DNA of 64,000 bases from JBJXHG01 sp046160865 (lineage in GTDB: Bacteria > Planctomycetota > UBA1135 > GCA-002686595): assembly GCA_046160865.1 (NCBI GenBank), contig JBJXHG010000039.1:58653-122652 (forward strand), written 5' to 3'. The notes under the pieces are model-generated. The model did no database searches and was not told where the DNA came from. It was given only the letters and a program-made list of their open reading frames with translations. The position numbers and the translations under genes were made by a program. Every line of letters starts with the position of its first letter. Within the stretch, counting starts at the first letter, position 1. Shown piece after piece: positions 35,057 to 44,034 of this stretch.

Positions 35057-35190
35057 CTGAGCGCGAGGACGGGCTCAGCGCAGTTTCCATGAGATTCGTG
35101 ACACGTTCGCGGATCGCGTTCCGTCCTGGTGAATGAACCGGGCTGGCAGCGCGCGGGTCCCTCCTCCACACGTCTATCGAAAGCACACGG

Positions 35191-38100
35191 ATGCACGTCG
35201 CCATCGCACTCGCTCTTCTCTGCCTCACGTCGCCTGCACCGGGTTTCGCGCCCGGTGCGGAGCCGCGCGTCGCGCAGCTCGCGCGTAACCTCGAGCAAGT
35301 TGAGTACGCGTTCGCCAGGCTCGACGGCGAGTCCGCCGTGTGGTCGGCGCCGAATCGCTCGCAAGAGCTGCGCAGTCGGGTGTCGATCGACGGCTTGGAG
35401 GTGTTTCCGCGCGCGACGTGCGCGGACGGTGTCGGTGCGGAATGGAAGCTTCGATTGCGCACCACGAGCTTCGGGCGCGTCGGCGACGTGCGCGCGCTCG
35501 GCCTGGCTTCGGTTTCGACGAGCGGAGCACGCGCGGAGCTCGAGCACGGTCTGCTCAACGAGTGGTTCGAGAACGGCGCGCGCGGCATCGAGCACGGCTA
35601 CACGATCGCGGAGCGGCCGCGCGGCGACGCGTCGCTGCGAATCGGGCTTCACTTCGGCGGCGATCTCAGCCTGCGCATCGATGACGACCAGCGCTCCGGC
35701 GTGCTCGTCGACGCGAGCGGCGAGGCGCGCATGCGCTACCGCGATCTCGTCGTCTTCGACGCGAGCGGACGCGAACTCTGCGCACGGCTCGCGCCGAGCG
35801 CGAACGGCGTCGGGATCGAGATCGACGACGCGGGTGCGATCTACCCGTTGACGGTGGACCCGCTGCTCACGGGACCCGCGTGGACGGCGGAGAGCGATCA
35901 GACCGGGGCCGAATTCGGCGCTTGCGTTGCAGCGGCGGGCGACGTGAACGGCGACGGCTACAGCGACGTGATCGTCGGCGCGCGCATGTACGACAATGGC
36001 GCGACGGACGAAGGTCGCGCGTTCGTCTACTTGGGAACGGCGAGCGGCCTCGCGACGACTGCGGCGTGGACGGCGGAGGGCGATCAGGCGAACGCGCTGT
36101 TCGGCGTCTCGGTCGCGACGGCAGGCGACGTGAACGGTGACGGCTACAGCGACGTGATCGTCGGAACGTACGCCTACGACAACGGCGAGACGGACGAGGG
36201 CCGCGCGTTCGTGTACCTGGGCTCTGCGGGCGGTCTCGCGACCAGCGCGGCCTGGACCGCCGAAAGCAATCAAGCGAGCGCGCACTTCGGTGCTTCCGTG
36301 GCCACCGCCGGCGACGTGAACGGCGACGGCTACAGCGACGTGATCGTCGGTGCGTTCATGTACGACAACGGGCAGTCCGACGAAGGCCGCGCGTTCGTGT
36401 ACCTCGGTTCGTCAGGCGGCCTCGCGGCGAGCGCCGCGTGGACGGCCGAGAGCAATCAGCTGGGCGCGCTCTTCGGCCACCACGTCGGCGCAGCGGGCGA
36501 CGTGAACGGCGACGGCTACGGCGACGTGAGCGTCGGGGCCAACTTCTTCGACAACGGGCAGGCGGACGAAGGCCGCGCCTTCGTGTACTTGGGCTCCGCA
36601 CTCGGTCTCGCGTCGAGCGCCGCCTGGACTGCCGAGAGCGATCAACCGGGCGGTGATTTCGGTGGCTTGGTCGGAACGGCGGGTGACGTGAACGGCGACG
36701 GCTACGGCGACGTGGTCGTCGCCGCGCTGTACTACGACAACGGGCAAACGGACGAGGGTCGCGCGTACCTGTACTTGGGATCGGCGAGCGGCCCGGCAAG
36801 CAGCCCGGCCTGGACGGCCGAGGGCGATCAGGCCTCGGCGCTGTTTGGGTACTCGGCCTCGACGGCGGGCGACCTCAACGGCGACGGCTTCGGCGACGTG
36901 ATCGTCGGAGCGCCGTATCACGACAACGGGCAGTCGAACGAAGGTCGCGTCTACGTCTACCTCGGCACGGCCGGCGGGCTCGAGCCGAGCGCGGCTTGGA
37001 CGATCGAGAGCGATCAGAGCGGCGCCCTGCTCGGGTTCTCCAATACGACGGCGGGCGATGTCGATGGCGATGGCTACGGCGATGTCCTCGCGGGGGCGGC
37101 GTACTACGACAACGGAGAGGCTGACGAAGGTCGCGCGTTCCTGTACCGCGGCTCGGCGCACGGGCTCGCGATCACTCGCGCGTGGAGCGCCGAAGGTGAT
37201 CAACCGTTCGCGAATTATGCGAACTCGGTGGCGACTGCGGGCGACGTCAACGGCGACGGCTACAGCGACGTCATCGTGGGTCAGCCGGGATACGACGCCG
37301 CGTTCAACAACCACGGGCGTGCACTCGTGTACCTCGGTTCGGAGACGGGGCTCGCGTCGACCGCGGCGTGGACGGTGATCGGCAGCGAAGCAACCGACTG
37401 GCTCGGGGTGACCGTCGCGACCGCGGGTGACGTCAACGGCGACGGCTACAGCGACGTGATCGTCGCGCAGCAGTATCCGAATCCAACCATCGTGTTCCTT
37501 GGGTCGGTGAGCGGACTCGCGACCACACCGGCCTGGACGGCGCCCAGCGTGTCGGCGTCGCAGGTTGCGACGGCCGGCGACGTCAACGGTGATGGCTACG
37601 CGGACGTGATCCTCGCTGCGCCAACACTGGCCGGCACCGGCGTCTCCTACGTGTACAACGGGTCCGCCGCTGGGCTCGCCAACGCTCCGGCGTGGACCGC
37701 GTGGTCGTTCCAGCCCGGAGCCCATTTCGGAGACGGCGTCGCCAGCGCGGGCGACGTGAATGGCGACGGCTACAGCGACGTCATCGTCGGCGCGTCCAGG
37801 TACGACAATGGCCAAGACGCCGAAGGGCGGGCTTTCGTCTACATGGGCTCGGCGAACGGTCTCGCGACGGCGCCGGCGTGGACGGCGGAGAGCAACTGGG
37901 CAGACGCGAACTTCGGCCAATCCGTCGCGTCCGCGGGCGACGTGAACGGCGACGGCTTCAGCGACGTGATCGTCGGAGCATGGACGTACGGCAACACGCT
38001 CCAGGGGCGTGCATTCGTCTACCTCGGATCGTCGAGCGGGCTCGCGCCGAATCCCGCATGGACGGCGGAGAGCGGCGCGAACGACGCGCGGTTCGGCGTG

Positions 38101-38883
38101 TCCGTCGCGAGTGCGGGCGACGTGAATGGCGACGGCTACAGCGATGTGATCGTGGGTGCCGACCGATACGACACCGATCTGACGCACGAGGGTGGCGCGT
38201 TCGTCTACTTCGGTTCGGCCACGGGCCTCGCGTCGAGCCCGGCTTGGGTCGTCGAGGGCGACAACGACGGCGCGATGCTTGGCTACTCGGTTGCCACGGC
38301 GGGCGATGTCGACGGCGACGGGTACAGCGACGTCATCGTCGGAGCACCGCTGTACGACGGCGCGACTTGGGTTGGCGGCGCCGCATTCGTGTACATGGGC
38401 AACGACGGCCGCGGCGGTTGGACGCGCGCGCCGCAGCAACGACAGGCGAGCGGCGCGGTGCCGATCAGCCTCTTGTGCGCATCGAACTCGACGACAGGGT
38501 TCCGGATCCGGTTGGGATTCGAGCGCGCTCTCGCAGGGTTCAATTGGGCTACTGGCCGAGATCCGACGGCGCGACTGGAGTGGGAGATCGCGCACGTGCG
38601 CGAGGCATTCGATGGCGACGGGCTCGAAACCGGCGCGGAGCAGACGATCAACGGACTGCCGCTCGACTTCGACGAGTTCGTCGAGTTCGCGAATCCGGCC
38701 TTCGTCCCCGTTCCATTCGGGCAAGGACAGCAAGTCGGTGCCGGCGTGTTCCACTGGCGCGCGCGGCTGCGCACGAACAACCCGCTGTTTCCCGTCACGC
38801 CGTGGGTGTCGATCCCGTGGAACAACGTGACGGAAGCGAAGCTGCGCGTCGGCCCTTCGCCCGCCAAGCGTGTGCCGCGCTAG
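35191..38883 (+). CDS. large exported protein with 14 FG-GAP repeats, tandem copy 2
   Basis: The 1230-residue protein is a full-length paralogue of the preceding gene's product: signal peptide (VAIALALLCLTSPAPG), the shared N-terminal domain (EWFENGARGIEHGYTI, GVLVDASGEARMRYRDLVV), and 14 FG-GAP repeats from about residue 230 (AWTAESDQTGAEFGACVAAA, then NGDGYSDVIVGARMYDNG). Repeat 10 is shortened (PSVSASQVATAGDVNGDG). The C-terminal domain matches in its first part (GNDGRGGWTRAPQQRQ) but then diverges, ending with FPVTPWVSIPWNN. Units here are more uniform in the calcium loops. The protein is likely at the cell surface or secreted; integrin-type propellers commonly bind ligands or other cells, but no ligand can be named. 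Confidence 0.87.
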   Translation: MHVAIALALLCLTSPAPGFAPGAEPRVAQLARNLEQVEYAFARLDGESAVWSAPNRSQELRSRVSIDGLEVFPRATCADGVGAEWKLRLRTTSFGRVGDVRALGLASVSTSGARAELEHGLLNEWFENGARGIEHGYTIAERPRGDASLRIGLHFGGDLSLRIDDDQRSGVLVDASGEARMRYRDLVVFDASGRELCARLAPSANGVGIEIDDAGAIYPLTVDPLLTGPAWTAESDQTGAEFGACVAAAGDVNGDGYSDVIVGARMYDNGATDEGRAFVYLGTASGLATTAAWTAEGDQANALFGVSVATAGDVNGDGYSDVIVGTYAYDNGETDEGRAFVYLGSAGGLATSAAWTAESNQASAHFGASVATAGDVNGDGYSDVIVGAFMYDNGQSDEGRAFVYLGSSGGLAASAAWTAESNQLGALFGHHVGAAGDVNGDGYGDVSVGANFFDNGQADEGRAFVYLGSALGLASSAAWTAESDQPGGDFGGLVGTAGDVNGDGYGDVVVAALYYDNGQTDEGRAYLYLGSASGPASSPAWTAEGDQASALFGYSASTAGDLNGDGFGDVIVGAPYHDNGQSNEGRVYVYLGTAGGLEPSAAWTIESDQSGALLGFSNTTAGDVDGDGYGDVLAGAAYYDNGEADEGRAFLYRGSAHGLAITRAWSAEGDQPFANYANSVATAGDVNGDGYSDVIVGQPGYDAAFNNHGRALVYLGSETGLASTAAWTVIGSEATDWLGVTVATAGDVNGDGYSDVIVAQQYPNPTIVFLGSVSGLATTPAWTAPSVSASQVATAGDVNGDGYADVILAAPTLAGTGVSYVYNGSAAGLANAPAWTAWSFQPGAHFGDGVASAGDVNGDGYSDVIVGASRYDNGQDAEGRAFVYMGSANGLATAPAWTAESNWADANFGQSVASAGDVNGDGFSDVIVGAWTYGNTLQGRAFVYLGSSSGLAPNPAWTAESGANDARFGVSVASAGDVNGDGYSDVIVGADRYDTDLTHEGGAFVYFGSATGLASSPAWVVEGDNDGAMLGYSVATAGDVDGDGYSDVIVGAPLYDGATWVGGAAFVYMGNDGRGGWTRAPQQRQASGAVPISLLCASNSTTGFRIRLGFERALAGFNWATGRDPTARLEWEIAHVREAFDGDGLETGAEQTINGLPLDFDEFVEFANPAFVPVPFGQGQQVGAGVFHWRARLRTNNPLFPVTPWVSIPWNNVTEAKLRVGPSPAKRVPR
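35878..38380 (+). repeat. tandem coding repeat, 14 units of about 180-190 bases
   Basis: The repeated GACGTGAACGGCGACGGCTA block marks each calcium loop. Units 9 and 10 (37370-37690) are the most diverged and one is shortened. Confidence 0.8.
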
Positions 38884-38933
38884 CATGCGCGTAGCGCGTC
38901 GTGCGCCTGCGTGCGACGGGTCCTCACACCGCA

Positions 38934-39161
38934 CGCATGGAACGACGGTGGGGACCGGTGTCGACTGCCTTGCACTCGCGGTGACGTCCAGCTTGCCGTT
39001 GCGCTTCGATTGCTTGGGCGCGGTTGCGACGACGAGTCGCGGTTGACTCGCTGTCGAACCGAACGTCGTCGCAACCAAGCACTGGGCAGCCGTCACCTAA
39101 CGCGAGCTGCGAGTCACAGCAAGCGCAAGGCAGCTGCAACGGGTACCCGCCGGTTAATGCG
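38934..39161. repeat. imperfect palindromic element, second family, copy B
   Basis: The left arm (from CGCATGGAACGACGGTGGGG) and the right arm (complement of CGCATTAACCGGCGGGTACC) pair for about 50 bases with mismatches; further inside, GGTTGCGACGACGA near 39020 pairs with TCGTCGCAACC near 39066. It lies 50 bases after the second FG-GAP gene and its right end reaches into the last codons of the DAHP synthase gene, whose stop is at 39154. Confidence 0.75.
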
Positions 39162-40209
39162 CTGCGCGCGAAGACGCGCTTCGCGCGGGCGCATGAAAAC
39201 GCCGTCCCGTCACCGCGGCTTGGATGCGCGCTTCGGACACGATCGTCACGAGCTCGGCCGGCAAGAGCGCTTGCGGACCGTCGCTGCGCGCTTCCTCCGG
39301 GTTCAAGTGCACCTCGACCGCGACACCGTCGGCGCCGGCCGCGATCGACGCGCGCGACAGCGGCGGGATGATGCGCGCGATGCCGGCTGCGTGCGCGGGA
39401 TCGACGATGATCGGCAGGTGCGTCCATTCGCGCATCAGCGGCAGGACGGTGAGATCGAGCGTGTTGCGTGTCGCCTTCTCGAAAGTCCGAATCCCGCGCT
39501 CGCAGAGGATGACTTGCTCGCAGCCGCCTTCGGCCAGGTACTCGGCGGCGTAGAGCCACTCCTCGACGGTCGCGGCGAGACCGCGCTTGAGCAGCACCGG
39601 CCGGCCCGCGCGCGCGGCCGCTTTGAGCAGCGTGAAGTTCTGCATGTTGCGCGCGCCGATCTGCAAGCAGTCGATGTCGTGCTCGACGAACGCGGCGAGG
39701 TCCGATGCGTCCATGATCTCGCTGACGACGGGCAAGCCGACGGCCTCGCCCGCGTCCTTGAGCTGACGCAAGCCTTCGACGCCGAAGCCTTGGAACGCGT
39801 ACGGGCTCGTGCGCGGCTTGAACGCGCCGCCGCGCAAGAGGTGCGCGCCCGCGTCGCGCACCGTGCGCGCGACTTCGAGCACCGCTTCGCGTCCTTCGAC
39901 GCTGCACGGACCCGCGATCACGACGACTTCGCCGCCGCCGACCCTCACGTCGCCGATCTCGACGACGCTCGGGCTGTCGCGCATCGCGCGCGCGACGAGC
40001 AGGACGTCGCCCATCGGCTTCACGATCGCCTCGACGGCGGGATGGCTCTCGATCTCCTTCTTCGCGCGCGCTTCGATCTTGCCGGCGGTGGCGAGGATCG
40101 GCCGTGCATTCTCGCGCGAGCGCATCACGCGCAGGCCGTGGCCTTGCAGCGCGTGCACGAGCTCCTGCACGACCTCTTCGGCCGTGCCGGCGGCGAGGAT
40201 CACGATCAC
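39154..40209 (-). CDS. aroF: 3-deoxy-7-phosphoheptulonate (DAHP) synthase, type I beta
   Basis: The 351-residue enzyme condenses phosphoenolpyruvate and erythrose 4-phosphate, the entry into the shikimate pathway. Residues 1-65 form the ferredoxin-like regulatory domain typical of the I-beta class (IVILAAGTAEEVVQEL). The barrel follows with IAGPCSVEG, RGGAFKPRTSPYAFQG (substrate site), QIGARNMQNF, LLKRG and the metal-binding DPAHAAG and VEVHLNPEEARSDG. The GTG at 40209 overlaps the stop of the chorismate-mutase-like gene. As the last gene of the trp operon it links carbon entry to tryptophan synthesis. The final four codons and the stop fall in a palindromic repeat arm. Confidence 0.95.
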   Translation of the reverse strand: MIVILAAGTAEEVVQELVHALQGHGLRVMRSRENARPILATAGKIEARAKKEIESHPAVEAIVKPMGDVLLVARAMRDSPSVVEIGDVRVGGGEVVVIAGPCSVEGREAVLEVARTVRDAGAHLLRGGAFKPRTSPYAFQGFGVEGLRQLKDAGEAVGLPVVSEIMDASDLAAFVEHDIDCLQIGARNMQNFTLLKAAARAGRPVLLKRGLAATVEEWLYAAEYLAEGGCEQVILCERGIRTFEKATRNTLDLTVLPLMREWTHLPIIVDPAHAAGIARIIPPLSRASIAAGADGVAVEVHLNPEEARSDGPQALLPAELVTIVSEARIQAAVTGRRFHAPARSASSRAAH

Positions 40210-40436
40210 GATTCGCCTCGCGCGGACGACGCAGCGTGTACGTCGATCGCACCGAAGATTGCGCGGATCGCTGCGGCGGACACCGGGCCGGTGTGACGGC
40301 GCAGCATGTCGTCGACGGCTGCGCGCCGCGCGGGGTCGTGCTCGTCGACTTGCTCGAGCAGGCGTGCGCGCTCGTCGAGCAATGCGAGCAGCGCACGATC
40401 GACGGCTTTGAGTTGGTTCCGTTGACTCGCGTTCAT
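40206..40436 (-). CDS. short AroQ-type chorismate-mutase-like protein
   Basis: This 76-residue protein lies between trpA and DAHP synthase, overlapping both by ATGA/GTGA junctions, so it is translated in step with them. It resembles the first helix of AroQ chorismate mutases (QLKAVDRALLALLDERARLLEQV) followed by shorter helices (RRAAVDDMLRRH, AAAIRAIFGAID). The lysine that AroQ enzymes use for catalysis (in a GKAK-like position) is not found: the matching stretch reads DEHDPARR. It may be a regulatory subunit of DAHP synthase or a diverged mutase. Type I-beta DAHP synthases in other bacteria are fused to such a domain; here it is separate. Confidence 0.72.
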   Translation of the reverse strand: MNASQRNQLKAVDRALLALLDERARLLEQVDEHDPARRAAVDDMLRRHTGPVSAAAIRAIFGAIDVHAASSARGES

Positions 40437-41281
40437 CTCGGCAGGCCGGTCGACAGCGAGTGTACGAGCTCCTGCGCAGCCGCGGAAGCCGCCTCGAGAC
40501 GCCGATCGGGCGCGCCGACGACCGCGCGGTGGATGTGCTCGACGAGCGCGCTGCCGACGATCGCGAGATCCGCGTGCTTCGTCGCCGCGCTCACGTGCTC
40601 CGGCGTGGCGATGCCGAATCCGACCGCGACCGGCAGCGATTTCGCGGCGGATCGCACGCGCGCGAGGAACTCCTGCGCACCGTCGTCGAGCTCGGTCGCG
40701 GCGCCGGTGACGCCGAAACGTCCGATCGCGTACACGAAGCCTTGGCTGTGCGCGATCGCGCTCGCCATGCGCGTCGGGCTCGTCGTCGGCGCGACGAAGA
40801 AGATCGGCGCGAGACCGCATTGTTGCGCGTGCGCCTCCATCGACCCCGCTTCCTCGACCGGCATGTCCGGGACGAGCAGCGCGTCCGCGCCGGCGCGCGC
40901 GAGCGCCGGCAGCGCGCGGTCGAAACCGCGGCGCACGAGCGGGTTCGCGTACGACATGATCGCGAGCGGCAGATCGCTGCCGAGCTTGCCGTCGCTGCCG
41001 CGCCGGAAGCGCATCAGCATCTCGAGCACACCGTCGAACGTCGTGCCCGCGGCGAGCGCGCGGCTCGCGGCACCTTGCAGCAGCGGACCGTCGGCGATCG
41101 GATCGCTGAACGGCAGCCCGAGCTCGACGCACGCGACGCCGTCGCACTTCGCCAGCGCGCGCAGCACGGCGAGCGTCACGTCGAGGCCGCCGTCACCGGC
41201 GGTCACGAACGGCGCGAGCGCGCGGCCGCTGCGGGCGCGCAAGCGCGTGAGCTCGCGGACGAGACGATTCGGCTCCTTCAC
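40433..41281 (-). CDS. trpA: tryptophan synthase alpha subunit
   Basis: The 282-residue subunit cleaves indole-3-glycerol phosphate to indole and glyceraldehyde 3-phosphate. The catalytic Glu lies in CVELGLPFSDPIADGP and the catalytic Asp in the same segment; later barrel motifs are ADALLVPDMPVEEAG, FFVAPTTSPTRM, YAIGRFGVTGA and VGFGIATPEHV. The GTG start at 41281 overlaps the trpB stop; the family normally forms an alpha2-beta2 tunnel complex with TrpB. Confidence 0.97.
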   Translation of the reverse strand: MKEPNRLVRELTRLRARSGRALAPFVTAGDGGLDVTLAVLRALAKCDGVACVELGLPFSDPIADGPLLQGAASRALAAGTTFDGVLEMLMRFRRGSDGKLGSDLPLAIMSYANPLVRRGFDRALPALARAGADALLVPDMPVEEAGSMEAHAQQCGLAPIFFVAPTTSPTRMASAIAHSQGFVYAIGRFGVTGAATELDDGAQEFLARVRSAAKSLPVAVGFGIATPEHVSAATKHADLAIVGSALVEHIHRAVVGAPDRRLEAASAAAQELVHSLSTGLPR

Positions 41282-42513
41282 GTAGCGCGCGCCGTCTGCG
41301 CGTTCCCGCCGGGGCGCGCGTCGCTCGCACTGCGCGCGAAGGCGGACGCGATCGTGTCGAGGTCCTTGTCACCACGTCCCGACACGTTCACGAGCACGCG
41401 CTTGCCGCGCAGCGAGTGGCGCTCGCGCAGCGTCCACGCGACGGCGTGCGCGCTCTCGAGCGCCGGCAAGATGCCTTCGAGCCGTGCGAGCGCGCGGAAG
41501 CCCTCGAGCGCTTCGCGGTCGGTGCACCATGAATAGGTGGCGCGGCCTTGCTCGCGCAGATGCGCGTGCTCCGGCCCGACTGCGGGGTAGTCGAGCCCGG
41601 CCGAGATGCTGTGGGTGGGGAGCACCTGCCCCTCTTCGTCCGACAGAAGCCAGGTACTACAGCCGTGCAGGATGCCCGGAGCGCCACCCGCGAAGCGCGC
41701 GGCGTGACGGCCGCCGCCGCCTTCCGTCGGCCCGTCGCCGCCGGCTTCGACGCCGACGAGTGCCACCGACGCGTCATCGAGGAAGGCGCGGAAGAGCCCG
41801 ATCGCGTTGCTGCCGCCGCCGACGCACGCCACCGCGACGTCCGGCAAGCCGCCGGCTTCGGTCTGCATCTGCGCGCGCGCTTCGCGGCCGATCACTTCCT
41901 GGAAGCCGGCCACGATCGAGGGGAACGGGTGCGGTCCGAGCGCGCTGCCGAGGACGTAATGCGTGCGCTCGGGATCGGCGACCCACGCGCGCATCGCTTC
42001 GTTGATCGCGTCCTTCAACGTCTTGCTGCCGCTCTCGACCGTGTGCACACGCGCACCGAGCAGCTCCATGCGCAGGACGTTCATGCGCTGGCGTTGCGCG
42101 TCGACCGAGCCCATGTACACGGTGCACTCGAGCCCGAGCAGCGCGCAGGCCGTCGCCGTCGCGACGCCGTGCTGTCCCGCGCCGGTCTCCGCGAGGATGC
42201 GGCGCTTGCCCATCTTGCGCGCGAGCAAGCACTGGCCGAGCGAGTTGTTCAGCTTGTGCGCGCCGGTGTGCAACAAGTCCTCGCGCTTCAGCCACATGTC
42301 GCAGCCGAGCTCTTGCGACAAGCGTCGCGCGTGCGTCAGCGCGGTCGGACGGCCCGCGAACGTGCGCAAGGTCTCCGTGAACTCGCGCCAGAAGTGCGGA
42401 TCGTCCGCGCAGCGCTCCCACGCGCTCTCGAGCTCCATCAGCGGCCCCATGAGCGTTTCGGGCGCGTAGCGTCCGCCGAACGTGCCGAAGCGAGCGGTCG
42501 ATGCCGGAGTCAT
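41278..42513 (-). CDS. trpB: tryptophan synthase beta subunit
   Basis: The 411-residue PLP enzyme condenses indole and serine to tryptophan. The PLP lysine is in LHTGAHKLNNSLGQ (near residue 90), the phosphate-binding loop is CVGGGSNAIG, and the entry segment FGTFGGRYAPETLM is typical of the TrpB1 class. It starts at ATG 42513, overlapping the trpF stop; the longer frame upstream runs over trpF in the wrong frame. Confidence 0.97.
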   Translation of the reverse strand: MTPASTARFGTFGGRYAPETLMGPLMELESAWERCADDPHFWREFTETLRTFAGRPTALTHARRLSQELGCDMWLKREDLLHTGAHKLNNSLGQCLLARKMGKRRILAETGAGQHGVATATACALLGLECTVYMGSVDAQRQRMNVLRMELLGARVHTVESGSKTLKDAINEAMRAWVADPERTHYVLGSALGPHPFPSIVAGFQEVIGREARAQMQTEAGGLPDVAVACVGGGSNAIGLFRAFLDDASVALVGVEAGGDGPTEGGGGRHAARFAGGAPGILHGCSTWLLSDEEGQVLPTHSISAGLDYPAVGPEHAHLREQGRATYSWCTDREALEGFRALARLEGILPALESAHAVAWTLRERHSLRGKRVLVNVSGRGDKDLDTIASAFARSASDARPGGNAQTARAT

Positions 42514-43187
42514 GACGATTCTCCTGTTGTCTTCTCGAGTGCGGAGAGCGCGGCGTGCGCGGCGCGCACGAACGCGAGGACGAGTGCCGGATCCTTTTCG
42601 CCGGGTGCCGATTCCAGGCGCGACGACGCGTCGACGCCGTGCGGCCGCACGCGCGCGACGTGCTCGGCCACATTGTTCGCATCGAGGCCACCGGCGAGCA
42701 GGCACGGCGCGCGCGCGGCGAGATCGGCGGCGCGCGCGAAGTCGACGGCCTGGCCCGTTCCGCCCGGCGCAGCCGGATGATCGAGCACGAACAGCGCCGC
42801 GACCGCACGCCATGCGTCGATCTCGCGCTCGGCGCCGGCCTCGACCGCGATCCGCCGCAGGATCGGCGCACGGAAGCCGGTCCACTGCGCCGGCTCCTCG
42901 TGACCGCACAGCTGCACCGCGCGCGCGCCGGTGTTCTCGATCCAGCGCTCCGCGAACGCACGCTCGCGATCGACGAGCACGACGACCGGCAGCATCGAGC
43001 GGGGCACCGTCGCGATGACGGCCGACGCTCGATCGAAGCTGACGTGACGCGGCGACGCGGGGTGCGCGACGAAGCCGACTGCGGAGAGACCGGCGCGCAG
43101 CGCAGGTGCCACGTCGGCGCCCGTGCGCACGCCGCACACCTTGATGAACGGGAATGCGAAGCGCGGGGATGCACGCGCGTCAGCCAC
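42510..43187 (-). CDS. trpF: phosphoribosylanthranilate isomerase
   Basis: The 225-residue (beta/alpha)8 enzyme isomerises N-(5'-phosphoribosyl)anthranilate. The active-site Cys is in FIKVCGVRTGAD (normally KICG) and the catalytic Asp in FVLDHPAAPGGTGQ. The phosphate loop is LLAGGLDANNV; the C-terminal VDASSRLESAPGEKD is close to the usual DVSSGVE signature but substituted. The GTG start overlaps the last eight bases of trpC. Confidence 0.92.
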   Translation of the reverse strand: MADARASPRFAFPFIKVCGVRTGADVAPALRAGLSAVGFVAHPASPRHVSFDRASAVIATVPRSMLPVVVLVDRERAFAERWIENTGARAVQLCGHEEPAQWTGFRAPILRRIAVEAGAEREIDAWRAVAALFVLDHPAAPGGTGQAVDFARAADLAARAPCLLAGGLDANNVAEHVARVRPHGVDASSRLESAPGEKDPALVLAFVRAAHAALSALEKTTGESS

Positions 43188-44034
43188 CGAGCGCCTCCCG
43201 CCACTGCTTCAGCTCGACCGCCGCATCGACCGCGCGCACGAGCGTTTCGCCGACGAGCACGGCATCCGCGCCCGCGGCGCGCACGCGCTTCAAATCGTCG
43301 GCGGTCTTGATGCCGCTCTCCGCGACGCGCAGCGGACCCTTGGGACCGGTGGGCACGAGCGGCAGCAAGCGTTCGACCGTCGCGAGGTCGACGTGCAGCG
43401 TCTTCAAGTCGCGCGCGTTGACGCCGACGAGCTCGGGCTCGAGCGGCAGCACGCGCTCGAGCTCGGCCTCGTCGTGCACTTCCATGAGCACGGCGAAGCC
43501 GTACTCGCGCGCGACGTTGCGTGCGGTGGCGAGCTCGGCATCCGACAGGATCACCGGCAAGAGCAAGAGGGCATCGGCGCCGTACAGCCCGCTCTCGATC
43601 ACCATGCCCTCGTCGAGGATGAAGTCCTTGCGCAAGCGCGGCAGGCGCGTGAACTCGACCGCGCGCAAGTCGTCGAGCGTGCCTTCGAAGTGGTCTTCCT
43701 CGGTCAGCACGGAGAGCGCGTGCGCGCCACCGCGCAGGTAGCTCTCGGCGAGCGCGTGCCAGCGCGGACCCGGACGCGGACTGCGCGTCGTGACGGAGCC
43801 GCGCGGATCGCTCGGCTCCTCGAGCAAGCGTCCCGCCGAAGGCGAGCGGCGCTTCATCTCGGTGATGAACGCGAGGTTCTTGCCGTGCAAGGCGGTGAGG
43901 AAGCGCTCGCGCCGCCACGAATCCGGCTTGACGACTTCCTCGAGGCGCGCGAGCGGCTGTTTGCGGCGTCGCTCCGCTGCACGTGCGCGCACCTTCTCGA
44001 TGATCGGATCGAGCTTCGTGCCGGTGCTCGTCAC
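43180..44034 (-). CDS. trpC: indole-3-glycerol-phosphate synthase
   Basis: The 284-residue enzyme closes the indole ring from CdRP. Motifs are ITEMKRRSPSAG (catalytic Lys), SVLTEEDHFEG, LRKDFILDEG, GVNARDLKT and VAESGIKTADDL. Between the first two there is a longer loop than usual (about residues 72-92, RGSVTTRSPRPGPRW). GTG 44034 overlaps the trpD stop by GTGA. Confidence 0.95.
   Translation of the reverse strand: MTSTGTKLDPIIEKVRARAAERRRKQPLARLEEVVKPDSWRRERFLTALHGKNLAFITEMKRRSPSAGRLLEEPSDPRGSVTTRSPRPGPRWHALAESYLRGGAHALSVLTEEDHFEGTLDDLRAVEFTRLPRLRKDFILDEGMVIESGLYGADALLLLPVILSDAELATARNVAREYGFAVLMEVHDEAELERVLPLEPELVGVNARDLKTLHVDLATVERLLPLVPTGPKGPLRVAESGIKTADDLKRVRAAGADAVLVGETLVRAVDAAVELKQWREALGG

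Noticed and set aside
36412..39096. Minus-strand ORF of 894 codons antisense to the second FG-GAP gene
   Set aside because: Its apparent repeats (IALGRPRGARRE-like) are the complement of the FG-GAP-coding units, not an independent gene.
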